Positions 31,396 to 41,400 of a DNA stretch of 64,000 nt are shown here, in pieces. Source of the DNA: Thermotoga caldifontis AZM44c09. Its GTDB lineage: Bacteria; Thermotogota; Thermotogae; Thermotogales; DSM-5069. The notes below the pieces were generated by a model, which saw nothing but the letters and a program-made list of their open reading frames with translations, was not told where the DNA came from and searched no databases. A program made the translations under genes and the position numbers. The DNA lies in NCBI RefSeq assembly GCF_000828655.1, contig NZ_AP014509.1:310001-374000 (forward strand), given 5' to 3'. The stretch's first letter is position 1, and each line of letters begins with the position of its first letter.

Positions 31396-32670
31396 TCAGG
31401 GGATCACCTCGCAACCTAAGTACGGCTGCAACGCCTTCGGAACGTCTATCCTTCCGTCGGGCCTCTGGTAGTTTTCCACGATCGCCACCAGCGCCCTCCC
31501 GATCGCCACGCCCGAACCGTTCAGTGTGTGGACGTAATCGAGCTTTCCGTCTTTTCTTCTGTATCGGATGTTTCCCCTGCGTGCCTGAAAGTCGGTATCG
31601 TTGCTGCACGAGGAGATCTCTTTGTACGCGTTGTACGAGGGCAACCAGACTTCTATATCGTAGGTCTTCGCCGCGCCGAAACCCATGTCGCCGGTGCACA
31701 GCAGTACCACCCTGTAGGGTAACTCGAGCCTCCTGAGCACTTCCTCCGCATGCCTGACGAGCGTCTCCAGATCTTCGAAGGAACGCTCAGGTGTCGTCAG
31801 CCAGACGAGCTCGACCTTGTCGAACTGGTGCTGTCTTATCATGCCTCGCACGTCCTTACCGTAACTGCCCGCTTCCCTCCTGTAACAGGGTGTGTACGCT
31901 GTGTACAGCAAAGGAAGCTGCTTCTCTTCTAAAATCTCATCGGCCCTGAGGGCGACCAGGGGTACCTCCGCCGTTGGTATCAGGAACAGGTCGTCCGAAT
32001 CTATCCTGTACGCCTCTTCTTCGAACTTCGGTAGCTGGCCCGTGATCGTCATCGTGCTCCGCTTGACGAGGTGTGGCACCCAGACTTCGGTGTAGCCGTG
32101 TTCTTTGGTGTGGAGATCGAGCATGAAGTTTATGAGTGCGCGCTCGAGCCTTGCGAATGCGGAGTACATCACGGTGAACCTCGAACCGGAGAGTTTGGCA
32201 GCCCTGTCGAAGTCCATCAGGCCCAGCTGGGGTCCCAGGTCCCAGTGTGCTTTGGGTTCGAAGTCGAACTTCCTCGGTTCTCCCCACCTTCTGACCTCGA
32301 TGTTGTGCGTCTCGTCCGGCCCGATCGGTACGGATTCGTGCGGGATGTTCGGCACGTAGAGCATCAGTCTGTTCAGCTTCTCTTTCACTTCGTCGAGTTC
32401 TTTCTCGATCGCGTCGATGCGTTCACCTATCTTTTTTCCTTCTTCCATAAGCTGGTTCGCTTCCTGCTCATCGCCGCGGGCTTTGGCCTGGGCGACGCGT
32501 TTTGAGATGCTGTTCCTCTGAGCCCTCAGCTGGTTCACCTCGTTCGTGAGCGACCTCACCCTCGTATCCAGCGAGACGATCTCATCAACGATGGAAGGAT
32601 CGTAGTTTCTGTTCTTCAGGGCGGTCCTCACCTTTTCAGCGTTTTCCCTAAACATGCGTATGTCCAGCAA
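31396..32670 (-). CDS. serS: Seryl-tRNA synthetase
   Basis: 424 residues, the bacterial length. The N-terminal antiparallel coiled-coil arm (about 1-105) grips the long variable arm of tRNA-Ser. The class II core has motif 2 ([14 protein letters not shown]) and motif 3 ([17 protein letters not shown]), with TAEVPL for serine binding. The start is TTG with GGAGGAGTGATG upstream. It follows the LptA-like gene by a few bases, so translation and envelope genes share a transcript. Confidence 0.97.
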   Translation of the reverse strand: MLDIRMFRENAEKVRTALKNRNYDPSIVDEIVSLDTRVRSLTNEVNQLRAQRNSISKRVAQAKARGDEQEANQLMEEGKKIGERIDAIEKELDEVKEKLNRLMLYVPNIPHESVPIGPDETHNIEVRRWGEPRKFDFEPKAHWDLGPQLGLMDFDRAAKLSGSRFTVMYSAFARLERALINFMLDLHTKEHGYTEVWVPHLVKRSTMTITGQLPKFEEEAYRIDSDDLFLIPTAEVPLVALRADEILEEKQLPLLYTAYTPCYRREAGSYGKDVRGMIRQHQFDKVELVWLTTPERSFEDLETLVRHAEEVLRRLELPYRVVLLCTGDMGFGAAKTYDIEVWLPSYNAYKEISSCSNDTDFQARRGNIRYRRKDGKLDYVHTLNGSGVAIGRALVAIVENYQRPDGRIDVPKALQPYLGCEVIP

Positions 32671-32676
32671 GTTTCA

Positions 32677-33297
32677 TCACTCCTCCACAACGAGTTCAAC
32701 CCTGGCGTTCGTCGCGCTCATCTCATCGCCAGCGGTTTTGATCTCGACAGCGTCGGCCCACATTTTCAGATTCTTCTCGTGGTCCACAAGGACCACCGAA
32801 CCCGTCAGCCTGATCAATCCGGAGTTTCTATCGTAAAACAGGGCGTTCGCGGATGCTTCGATCTTCCCTTTCACGACGCGAACTGGTGTGTCCGTCTGAA
32901 AAACGTTTTTGTCCAGATCGATCGACAATCTCTCGGTGTTGAGAAGGACGACGTCGGAGCTTCCTTTGTCGATTATCTTCGCCTGAACGTTGCCCACCAG
33001 CATACCCGTTTTGGTCTTCAGATCGTACTTCAAGTTCGTCGCCGTTGCCTCGCCGTTCTCGAATTCCACGAACGTTGAGGTCGCGTCGATCAACCTCCAT
33101 TCGTTCAGCAGCTTCGTCACGAGCATGGATTGACAAAGAAGCTTCAGCTTGTCTTCCTCGACCTCAACCCTCACGTTTCCTTCGTAATAGGCTCTCTCCT
33201 TTTCGGGTTTGACGTAATTAGAAACGATGTGTACGGTTTTGGCGAACGTCGGGACCAGAAGGGTTAGCAACAAAACGATCGAGAGCGTTTTTCTCAC
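32677..33297 (-). CDS. LptA/OstA-like exported protein
   Basis: 206 residues. A signal peptide (RKTLSIVLLLTLLVPTFA) is followed by repeated short beta strands in the pattern of the OstA/LptA jellyroll: AYYEGNVRVEVEEDKL, NLKYDLKTKTGMLVGNVQA, ALFYDRNSGLIRLTGSVVLV. LptA family proteins bridge lipopolysaccharide across the periplasm. Thermotogae do not make ordinary LPS, so a different lipid or a structural role in the toga is likely. GTG start with GGAAGGTGA upstream. It lies between the Omp-alpha-like gene and serS. Confidence 0.8.
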   Translation of the reverse strand: MRKTLSIVLLLTLLVPTFAKTVHIVSNYVKPEKERAYYEGNVRVEVEEDKLKLLCQSMLVTKLLNEWRLIDATSTFVEFENGEATATNLKYDLKTKTGMLVGNVQAKIIDKGSSDVVLLNTERLSIDLDKNVFQTDTPVRVVKGKIEASANALFYDRNSGLIRLTGSVVLVDHEKNLKMWADAVEIKTAGDEMSATNARVELVVEE

Positions 33298-33303
33298 GAA
33301 GCT

Positions 33304-34449
33304 TCACCTTCCCATAGAGAATATGAGTGCTATCAGTCCGATCGCGACACCCGCCGCCCCAACGATGTAGGCCGTGTTCAGGTTGGACTGGAGGGTTTTG
33401 TTCTTCAGCTCGAGTTCGTCGATCCTGCTCTTCAGCCTCGAAAGGTCCAGAGACGCGAGGTTTTCTTCGAGGACTTTCAAATCCTGCTCGAGCTTCGAAG
33501 CCCTCTCGACCAGACCCTGGATCTGGTTTCTGAGTTCCTCCACCTGCTGTTTCGAGGCGAAGTTCTCCAGCGCGATCAGTCTGTTCTGGAGATCTTGGAT
33601 CTGCTGTCTCAATCTGTTGACCTCCTCGGCTCTGTCCGTGAGCTCCTTTTTCTGCAGGGCGAGTTCGTTCTGCAGGCTCTTCAACGTTACGCTGAGCTTG
33701 CTCTCGGAGGCGGATATCTTCTGATCGACGAGGCTCGAAAAGGCGTTGAATTCGTTCCTCGTGGAATCTTTGAAACTCGTCAACTCTGCGAACGTCTGAT
33801 CCAGCCTTTTCGAAAGCGCATCGACGGAGGACTTCAGCGTGGAAAGCTGCTGGGATAGGCTCGAAATCTGGTCATTGATCTTAGTTTGCTCGCTCGAAAG
33901 TTTTTCCAGATCGTTCTGCTGCGCCTGAACCTGTTTGAACAGGTCTGAACTGAGTTTCTCTACGGAGTTCACCCTTTCAACCAGTGCGTCTATCCTGGCG
34001 AGTTGAGCTTCCTGGGCTTTGATGTAATCCACGATTTGCTTCTGCACCTGTGCGAAGAGTTCCTGAGAGAGCCTGTCGAGCTGGCTTTGAATGTTCACCG
34101 TGGCCGTTTCGAGCTCTCTCAATCTCTGGTCGTAGGTCTTGTAGGCTGATTCGATACCCAGCATCTTCGCGGAGACCTCTTTCTGAGACTCTGCGAGCGC
34201 TGAAAGTCTTTTGGAAAGCTCGTCCAGCTGGAAGTTCTTGATCGTTCTGTATATGTACTGTGCGATGTCGAACCTGGTGGTCAACAGGCCTCCTCTGAAG
34301 TTTCCGTTCTCGTCCAGTTCCATGATTCTGTTTTCGATCACGAACGACACGGGAACGTAGATGTCCAGAACGGGAGAAACATCCTTGATGTTCAGCTGGG
34401 CGAACAGAGAGCAACCGATCAATGCGAACAGAACGACCATCTTCCTCAC
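33304..34449 (-). CDS. Omp-alpha-like toga rod protein
   Basis: 381 residues. GTG 34449 is chosen because GGGAGGTGA lies 5 bases upstream and the signal peptide (MVVLFALIGCSLFAQ) follows directly. The mature protein has an SLH-like N-terminal module (about 18-70, with NGNFRGGLLTTRFDIAQYI) and a ~270-residue coiled-coil rod. One C-terminal membrane helix (TAYIVGAAGVAIGLIALIF) is followed by MGR. This matches Omp-alpha of T. maritima, which spans the periplasm and links the cell wall to the toga. Its ribosome-binding site lies over the end of the PEGA gene. Confidence 0.82.
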   Translation of the reverse strand: MRKMVVLFALIGCSLFAQLNIKDVSPVLDIYVPVSFVIENRIMELDENGNFRGGLLTTRFDIAQYIYRTIKNFQLDELSKRLSALAESQKEVSAKMLGIESAYKTYDQRLRELETATVNIQSQLDRLSQELFAQVQKQIVDYIKAQEAQLARIDALVERVNSVEKLSSDLFKQVQAQQNDLEKLSSEQTKINDQISSLSQQLSTLKSSVDALSKRLDQTFAELTSFKDSTRNEFNAFSSLVDQKISASESKLSVTLKSLQNELALQKKELTDRAEEVNRLRQQIQDLQNRLIALENFASKQQVEELRNQIQGLVERASKLEQDLKVLEENLASLDLSRLKSRIDELELKNKTLQSNLNTAYIVGAAGVAIGLIALIFSMGR

Positions 34450-34450
34450 T

Positions 34451-35860
34451 TCAATCACCTCCCACCGTGACGTTGATCGTTTTCCCTGGCTCAACGATCA
34501 CTTCCTTTTCCCAGCCGACGGTGCTCACTTTCACAACAGAAGGTTTCACTGGATAGAATAACACAGGTGAAAGACCTGCAAATTCTGAATTCACATAGCA
34601 TTCGACGACGCTGTCGCTGAAGATGCAGAGATAACCGAGATCTTCCGGGGAGAACGTGTACAGTTTGCCGGCGGAGAATTCGACCGTTCTCTCTCTTGCT
34701 TCGACCTTCACCGTGTGGAAACCTTCAGGCAGGTAGATCAAAGATGGCGGTCTGTAAGTTATGCCCTCGACAGTGTAGACGGTGCTTCTGTCGCCCAGAA
34801 GGAGGACGGTCGCCACATCGAACCTCACTTCGATTCGTTCGTCCCTTGAAAGGTCTACCAGACCCATCCACCTTTTCTCACCGAGCCTCGCCTCGATCAG
34901 ATGGATCGACTGCGGCAGTTTCACGCTGGTCGGTCCGCGTCCAGCGCTCTTTCCGTCCACGAAGATCAAAGCCTCTTCTGGCGCAACGACATCGAGCCGA
35001 AAGAGTTTCGGTTCGAGTGGTACGTAAAGGTAGTTCTGTCCCTGCTTGAGTTCGACCGTGATCGATCTCTCTTCGTAACCTACAGCCTTGACGAGGATCG
35101 TCCTCTCACCGAGCGGAAGATCGGTGAAAACCGTGTTCTGAGGCTGCACTCGATCGTCTATCTGAACGATCGCGTGCGAGACGCTGGATTGAACGAGCAA
35201 TCTGGCGCTCGGTGTGAGAGTGAATTCGAACTGTTGAGTTTCGTCGTCGGAAACTCTGATGTTCTGCACCAGGGAAAAGTGGTCCGGCGCCTGTAGTTTT
35301 ATCTGGTAATCTCCGGCGGGCAGTTTCAAACTCTTCGGAGTTTCACCGACGAACTGGTTCTGGATCCACAGCTTCGCGGCGGGCTTCGAAACGATCTGGA
35401 CCGTTGGGGTGTTCGACAGTTCAACCCGCAATTTTTTCTTCTCGTGGGCTTGAAGCGATACGGACCTTTTCGTTCTGCAGAAACCTTCTTTCTGGAGCGT
35501 TATCTCGTAGTTTCCAGGTTCGAGTTCCATTTCGAGAGGCGTTCGACCCACCAGAACTTTGTTGATCCAGACGGACGCGCCGTCCGGCACACTCTCGATC
35601 AGCAAGTTCGCAGAAGCCTGCAGCTGGACGAAGTAAGTCTTTTCTGGATCGCTCAAAAAGATAGACTTGGTCAGATAACCTGGTTTCACGAGCGTCAGCG
35701 TCGCTGGCAGGCTCACCTCGAACTGCGCGACGCCGTTTCTGTCCGTCACGGCGAGCAGGACAGAGCCCAGCCTCACTTCGACGTTCGGGACGTTCGTCAC
35801 CAGCGTGACGGCGATGCAGAGTTGAGAAACCAGCAACAGCACCATCAAGAGCTTCTGCAT
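34451..35860 (-). CDS. Exported PEGA-domain repeat protein
   Basis: 469 residues. A signal peptide (QKLLMVLLLVSQLCIA) precedes a chain of small beta domains of the PEGA type: VWINKVLVGRTPLEMELEPG, LWIQNQFVGETPKSLKLPAG, IFVDGKSAGRGPTSVKLP, and a C-terminal YVNSEFAGLSPVLFYP. PEGA domains are found in surface and envelope proteins. The Gly-x-Pro/Ser turn after a short hairpin is seen in each copy. The gene overlaps marR by 16 bp and the next gene by its ribosome-binding site, so this is one transcription unit with the Omp-alpha-like and LptA-like genes. Confidence 0.82.
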   Translation of the reverse strand: MQKLLMVLLLVSQLCIAVTLVTNVPNVEVRLGSVLLAVTDRNGVAQFEVSLPATLTLVKPGYLTKSIFLSDPEKTYFVQLQASANLLIESVPDGASVWINKVLVGRTPLEMELEPGNYEITLQKEGFCRTKRSVSLQAHEKKKLRVELSNTPTVQIVSKPAAKLWIQNQFVGETPKSLKLPAGDYQIKLQAPDHFSLVQNIRVSDDETQQFEFTLTPSARLLVQSSVSHAIVQIDDRVQPQNTVFTDLPLGERTILVKAVGYEERSITVELKQGQNYLYVPLEPKLFRLDVVAPEEALIFVDGKSAGRGPTSVKLPQSIHLIEARLGEKRWMGLVDLSRDERIEVRFDVATVLLLGDRSTVYTVEGITYRPPSLIYLPEGFHTVKVEARERTVEFSAGKLYTFSPEDLGYLCIFSDSVVECYVNSEFAGLSPVLFYPVKPSVVKVSTVGWEKEVIVEPGKTINVTVGGD

Positions 35861-36270
35861 TTTTCCATCTCTTTCCTCAAGACTTCGAGCAATCTCAGGA
35901 GTTCTTTCGAGCGTTCTTCCCCGATCCTTTCCAGAACCCTACCTATGAATTCCACCCGTCTTTCTATCACGTTCTCGATGATCCTTCGTCCTTCGTCCGT
36001 GACGGACAGCATGTACACTCTTTTGTCCGCTCCACGCCTTCTTTCGACATATCCAGCGTTCTCGAGCCTTTTTACGATTCCACTCAGCGTGCTCTTGGCT
36101 ATGCCAAGGGACTGGCTCAGATCGACCATCTTCACAGGTCCTCTGAAGTAAAGTCTCTGCAACAGGTCGAACTGGGCGCTCGTGATGGAATATTCCTTCA
36201 GCACGAGCCTTCCCTCGACCTTCACGATGAAACAGATCTCCCTGAGGAGCTTTTCGATTTCCTTCTTCAA
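35845..36270 (-). CDS. MarR family transcriptional regulator
   Basis: 141 residues with the MarR winged helix: ITSAQFDLLQRLYFRGPVKM, LSQSLGIAKSTLSGIVKRLE and the wing YVERRRGADKRVYMLSVTDEG. Dimerisation helices flank it. The start is TTG with GGAGGGAGGAAG upstream. It lies directly before, and overlaps, the PEGA gene, so it may regulate the envelope genes that follow, or its own operon. No ligand can be named. Confidence 0.92.
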   Translation of the reverse strand: MKKEIEKLLREICFIVKVEGRLVLKEYSITSAQFDLLQRLYFRGPVKMVDLSQSLGIAKSTLSGIVKRLENAGYVERRRGADKRVYMLSVTDEGRRIIENVIERRVEFIGRVLERIGEERSKELLRLLEVLRKEMEKCRSS

Positions 36271-36947
36271 GCTTCCTCCCTCCCCTTGAGGTTCAGAGCC
36301 ACGGTGATCTCGCCTTTCACATCTTTAAAAATCTCCAGTGCCTCGCTGACCTTTCCCCTGTACAGTTGCTGAAACATCTTCGTCATCTCCCGGGCGATGA
36401 AGATCTCGCAGTCTCCAAAGATTTCCAGTATGTCCTTCAGCGTTGCCTGCATCCTGATCGCCGCCTCGAAGAAGATGAGAACGAGTTTTTTTCCCTTCAA
36501 TTCTCTCAAGAGTTTTCTCCTCTTCTTGCCGCGCGGCAGGAAACCCACGAACATGACGCGTGAGGTGTCGAAACCGCACAGCGCCATCGCACTCGTCAGG
36601 GCGCTGGGACCCGGCATGACGTCGAGCTCGATACCCTTCCTCCAGCACGCATCGACCAGGTAACCTCCAGGATCGGCGACACCCGGCATCCCTGAATCGG
36701 TGACCAGGCACACTTTCTTCCCCTCGCTGAGGAGCTTCAGGATCATCGGTATGCTCTTGGTCTGGTTGTGAACGCCGTAGGAAAGAAGCTGTTTGTTCTC
36801 GATCCTGTAGAACTTGAGCAACTTCAACGTCCTTCTGGTGTCCTCGGCGAGGATGACGTCCGCTTCTCGCAGCGCCTTGATGGCCCTTATCGTCATGTCG
36901 AGCATGTTGCCGATGGGAGTACCGACGATCGTCAATTTACCGGGCAA
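36267..36947 (-). CDS. rsmI: 16S rRNA (cytidine-1402-2'-O)-methyltransferase RsmI
   Basis: 226 residues, somewhat shorter than E. coli RsmI. The tetrapyrrole-methylase fold shows VGTPIGNMLDMTIRAIKAL, AEDTRRT, the SAM loop VTDSGMPGVADPG and MPGPSALTSAMALCG. The usual SDAGTPG reads SDSGMPG here. It 2'-O-methylates C1402 in the decoding centre. TTG start with AGGAGG upstream, inside the end of the ligase gene. It is the second of two rRNA methyltransferase genes in this run, with rsmG. Confidence 0.94.
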   Translation of the reverse strand: MPGKLTIVGTPIGNMLDMTIRAIKALREADVILAEDTRRTLKLLKFYRIENKQLLSYGVHNQTKSIPMILKLLSEGKKVCLVTDSGMPGVADPGGYLVDACWRKGIELDVMPGPSALTSAMALCGFDTSRVMFVGFLPRGKKRRKLLRELKGKKLVLIFFEAAIRMQATLKDILEIFGDCEIFIAREMTKMFQQLYRGKVSEALEIFKDVKGEITVALNLKGREEA

Positions 36948-37669
36948 CCGAACTGAACCTCCTTCTCGTAAATTCGATTCAGGAGCTCGAAGCTGAGTGT
37001 GAAACTTTCGGCTGGTCCGAACGACTCACAGAACGAATCGATCAAGCTCTTCTCGAGCTCTTCCAAGGTAACATCTTTCACTTCCTGAAGGCCGACGAAC
37101 TTCTCTTTCAAACTGTCCGGATCCAGGTTCAGGCATCGTGCGTATTCTTCGACGTGGCTTTTCAGCAGTATCGAGCCGTGTTCGAGCACGAAGTCTCTGG
37201 TCCTCATCTGCGCGCTGCCAACGAGCTTTTTCCCATCGAGTGTTATTTCGTACATGCCTGGCGAATCGAAGCATGCGGGACTCTTCGCCGTCGTTCTCTT
37301 TCGAACTTCCATCTTCACATCGAATCCGAGCCTTCTCACCGCCAGAAAGATCCTCTCGCTCACGGTTCGATGGAACTCCTCAAGGTTCTTCGTAGCGAGT
37401 TCGTGCGAGGCTGGCACGACGAACGCGTACGTGAGTTCATCCTGGTGCAGCACGGCCCTGCCGCCCGTGGGTCTGACGACGCATTCTATGCCTTTCTGTC
37501 TCATGTAATCCACGTTCAGTTCGATCCGTTTCTGGTGTCTCCCGAGAGACAACGTCGGTCTTGCCCAGGTGTAAAGCCTGAGCAAAGGTTCTTTGACCGT
37601 CTCTGCGAGAACCACGTCCATCGCCATGTTCGTCTTTCCGGGAAAGTTCCACGTTCTCAGCAACAGCAT
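36932..37669 (-). CDS. Lipoate-protein ligase/octanoyltransferase (LplA/LipM family)
   Basis: 245 residues of the biotin/lipoate A/B ligase fold. RPTGGRAVLHQDELTYAF is the substrate-binding loop, and the catalytic lysine is about K148 in DGKKLVGSAQ. C133 in SPACFDS aligns with the acyl-carrying cysteine of LipM octanoyltransferases, so octanoyl transfer from ACP is as likely as ATP-dependent lipoate ligation. No LplA C-terminal accessory domain is present. The ATG follows GAGGGTGAAGG. It overlaps rsmI. Confidence 0.85.
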   Translation of the reverse strand: MLLLRTWNFPGKTNMAMDVVLAETVKEPLLRLYTWARPTLSLGRHQKRIELNVDYMRQKGIECVVRPTGGRAVLHQDELTYAFVVPASHELATKNLEEFHRTVSERIFLAVRRLGFDVKMEVRKRTTAKSPACFDSPGMYEITLDGKKLVGSAQMRTRDFVLEHGSILLKSHVEEYARCLNLDPDSLKEKFVGLQEVKDVTLEELEKSLIDSFCESFGPAESFTLSFELLNRIYEKEVQFGCPVN

Positions 37670-37679
37670 ACCTTCACCC

Positions 37680-38381
37680 TCACAGGGGACGTTTCAAAAT
37701 CTTCTTCGTGTCCCTCGGATAGATTGGCTCGGTCGGTGCGAGCTTTCTGAATTTCAGAAGCGTTCTCTTCTCACCGCTCAGAAGTTCGTAATCAACGTTT
37801 TGTTCCAGGTGGACTCTCAACAGTTCCATCGCCCTTTTCGCTTGCTCTACCTCTTCCAACCAGTTTGGACCCTTGTAAAAGAGCAACGATCCTTCCACTT
37901 TGCAGAACGGCACGCAGAGTTCGAGCAAAATCCGTAAGGTTGCCACCGCGCGTGCGGTAACGTAGTCGAAGCTCTCTCTGTATCGATCGGCGAGGTTTTC
38001 CACCCTCGCACAGACCACTTCCACGTTCCTCAAGCCGAGTGCTTCTACAGTCCTCGAGAGCCAGGCAGTCTTCTTCTTCGACGAGTCGACCAGGACGGTC
38101 CTCGTCGGAAAAACTACCGATAGGATCACACCCGGTACCCCTCCACCGGTTCCGACGTCGAGCAGATCGCCCTCAATGCCCTCGATGGGCAAAAGAACGT
38201 CGGCAACGTGTTTGTGCACAGCCTCTTCAAAATCGTCGATCCCAGATAGGTTCATCGGTGCTTCGATCAGCGCGAGCAAGTAGCGTGCGATCAGCTCGAT
38301 CTTGCGTTCGTTCAGTTCCAACCCGTAGGCCCTCAGGATCGCTGCGACCTTCTCGCAGTACTGCGAGATTTCCCGTTGCAT
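37680..38381 (-). CDS. rsmG: 16S rRNA m7G527 methyltransferase RsmG
   Basis: 233 residues from ATG 38381; a GTG one codon upstream is possible. The SAM-binding loop is LLDVGTGGGVPGVILS, with TVLVDSSKKKTAWLSR and YVTARAVATLRILLEL following. It methylates G527 of 16S rRNA. In many bacteria gidB lies with gidA or parAB near the origin; here it follows polC. An inverted repeat occupies most of the leader (38392-38419). Confidence 0.95.
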   Translation of the reverse strand: MQREISQYCEKVAAILRAYGLELNERKIELIARYLLALIEAPMNLSGIDDFEEAVHKHVADVLLPIEGIEGDLLDVGTGGGVPGVILSVVFPTRTVLVDSSKKKTAWLSRTVEALGLRNVEVVCARVENLADRYRESFDYVTARAVATLRILLELCVPFCKVEGSLLFYKGPNWLEEVEQAKRAMELLRVHLEQNVDYELLSGEKRTLLKFRKLAPTEPIYPRDTKKILKRPL

Positions 38382-38391
38382 CACGCACCGA

Positions 38392-38419
38392 GTTCACCCG
38401 GCGATGAAAGGGGGTGAAC
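38392..38419. repeat. Inverted repeat in the rsmG leader
   Basis: GTTCACCC (38392-38399) and GGGTGAAC (38412-38419) are perfect complements around a 12-base spacer, in the 67-bp gap between the polC stop and the rsmG start. There is no T-run in either direction, so it is not a standard terminator. The copy nearer rsmG includes GGGTGA about 10 bases before the start, so folding could hide the ribosome-binding site. Confidence 0.55.
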
Positions 38420-38448
38420 TACCTCCTTAAGACTATTGTACAGATTTT

Positions 38449-41400
38449 TCAGAACAGGCTGATCTGTTCCTTCTCCGGCAGGCCTTCGAGTTCGACGTAC
38501 TTTCTGAAGATATCGAGGTGTGCTTTGTTCAGCTTCGTCCTCTTCAAGATGTCTTCGAGGGAGCTGAAGGGTTTATCGTTCCTCGCTTTGACTATGGATT
38601 CGGCGACGTTGTCCCCAAGGTTAGGAAGTTTGTTGAATGGGATCCTGAGCTTCTTTCCTTCTATGAGGAAGAGTTTCGCGTGCGATTTGTTTATGTTCGG
38701 AGGCAGGAAAGAAAAGCCACGCGCGAACATTTCCAGCATGACTTCGAGAGTTGTTTCTGCCGCCTTGTCGCGCACGTCTTTTTCGCTCAAGGTGGAGAGT
38801 TCTGCCAGTTTCTTCCTGACCAGCTCTGGCCCATACAACGCCGCGTCTATGTCGAACTCTTCTCCCTTCAGAGTGAAGAAGGCTGCGTAGAAGGCGAGAG
38901 GATGGTGAACCTTGAAGTACGCGATTCTGAACGCCATGCTCACGTAGGCGGCGGCGTGCGCCTTCGGGAAGAGGTACTTTATGCGTTTGCACGATTCTAT
39001 GTACCACTCGGGCACACCCAGCTCGCGCATGAGTCTTTCGTCTTCCTCGCTCAAACCCTTACCCTTTCTCACGTTCTCCATGATCTTGAAAGCTTTGGAT
39101 GCGTTCATACCCATTTTGATGAGGTAGTTCATGATGTCGTCCCTGCAGGCGATGACCTCGGACAGCGTGGCTTTGCCCTGTTCTATCCAGTCGCGTGCGT
39201 TGTTGAGCCAGACGTCCGTACCGTGGGAGAGCCCGGAGATCCTGACGAGGTCGGCGAAGCTCTTCGGTCTCGTTTCTGTGAGCATACCCCTGACGAACTG
39301 CGTTCCGAATTCGGGAATTCCCAGAGTCCCAACGTCGGTCCTGTTGTCCAGATCCTGGGGTTTGATGCCCAGCGGTTCGAGGCTCGAGAAGATCCTGAGC
39401 GTTTTCTCATCGTCCATGGGTACGTTCATCGGGTCTATACCTGTCAAGTCCTTCAGGATCTTGATGAAGGTGGGATCATCGTGACCGAGCGCGTCTATCT
39501 TGACGAGATCGTCGTGGATGGATTCGTAATCGAAGTGCGTCGTGAACACCTTGGCTTCCTTCGTGTTCGCAGGATACTGCACCGGTGTGAAATCGTACAC
39601 CTCGAACTCTTTGGGTATGATCATGAGACCTCCGGGATGTTGTCCCGTGGTCCTCTTCACACCCGTGATCGCCGTTGCGAGTCGTTCCATCTCGGCCTTT
39701 CTCACTTTCCTTCCGAGCTTCTCTTCGAAGGCTTTCACGAAACCGTAGGCCGTCCGCGACGCTATGGTGTTTATCGTACCCGCCCTGTAGACGTAGTTCT
39801 TCCCGAACAGTTCTTCAACGAACCTGTGGGCCTCATCCTGGTACTCCCCCGAGAAGTTCAGATCTATGTCCGGGACCTTGTCTCCTTCGAAACCCATGAA
39901 GGTTTCGAAGGGTATGTCCTGACCGTTGCGCTCGAGTGGCTTACCGCACTTCGGACAGTTCTTCCTCGGCAGGTCGAAACCGGAGCCGTAGCGTCCGGAT
40001 TCATCGAACTCTATGTAGTGACACTCTTTGCAGTAATAATGCGGTGGCAGCGGGTTGACTTCCGTTATGCCGAGCAGGTGCGCAACGAGCGAGGAGCCGA
40101 CCGAACCGCGGGAACCCACCACGTAACCGTCCGAGAGGGACTTGTCGACCATCTTCTTCGCGATCAGATAGAGCACCGCGTAACCGTGGTTTATGATCGC
40201 GTTGAGCTCCTTGTCGATCCGCTTCTGAACAGGTTCTGGCAGTGGATCACCGTAGATTTCGATGGCTCTGCGCATCGTCAGATCCTTGATCTGCTCCTCC
40301 GCCCCTTCGATCTTCGGTGTGTGAAGCTTCTTCTCGAGCGGTACGATGAATTCGATGCTGTCCGCGATCTGGTTTGGGTACCTGACGACCACATCGTACG
40401 CCTTCGCTTCGTCCTCCAGTATCTCCAGAGCGGCCTGCATCATTTCTTCGGTGGTCCTCAGGTACGCGTTCGGTTGTTCCTGGATCGTTTCACTCTGGGG
40501 AGCCATGAGGACTTTTCTGACCTTTTCATCCTCCGGGTCTAAGAAGTGCACATCACCCGTCATCACGATGGGTATCTTGAGTTTTTCTCCTATCTCGTAG
40601 AGTTTTCTGTAGACCTGCTTGAGTTTTTCGCGTGACAGGCCGAGATCGTTGATCGTCGGCAGCAGGTCCAGCGGCATGATCTCTATGAAATCGTAGAAAG
40701 ACGCGACCTCTTCGATCTCTTCTTCGTTCGCCCCGGACAGGATCTCCTGCACCAGTTCACCCGCCACGCACGCGCTTCCGATCAGAAGGCCTGCTCTCAT
40801 CGTCTGGAGCTCGCTCTTCGGAATACGGGGCACGCTGTGGAAGTACTTCACGTGCGCGTCGGAGACGAGTCTGTAGAGGTTCTTCAAACCTTCCCTGTTC
40901 TGGACAAGGATGGTGGCGTGGAAGGGTTTGGACTGGGTGACGAGCGCTTCCTTGTGAGAAGATTCGATCTTTCTGAAGCTCACCATGCCTTTTTCTCTCA
41001 GGATCTTCAAAAGCTCCAGAAACACCTTCGCGGTGACCTTCGCATCTTCGAGCGCCCTGTGATGCTTGAAGGTACCTATTTTGAAATGAGAGACGAGTTT
41101 TTCCAAATTGTAACTCGACAGTCGGACCAGCCTCTTCGCCAACGCGAGTGTATCCACGACCGGCAAGGTCCACTGAACGCCACAGACTTTCTCAACGTAG
41201 TGCCTGAGGAATCTGTAATCGAAGTTCGCGTTGTGGGCGACGAGCACGCTGTTTTCACAGAATTTCAAAAACTCCTTGAGTACCTCCTCGATCGGCGGTT
41301 GATCCTGAAGCATCTCGTCGGTGATACCGGTGAACTGAACGGTGAAACTGTCGAGTTTCTCCTTCGGTCTGATCAATCTGTGAAATTCCTGAACGATCTC

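Noticed and set aside
38518-40542. 674-codon open frame on the plus strand opposite polC
   Set aside because: It mirrors the polC reading frame, gives low-complexity translation without domains, and has no ribosome-binding site. Long antisense frames are expected at this GC content.
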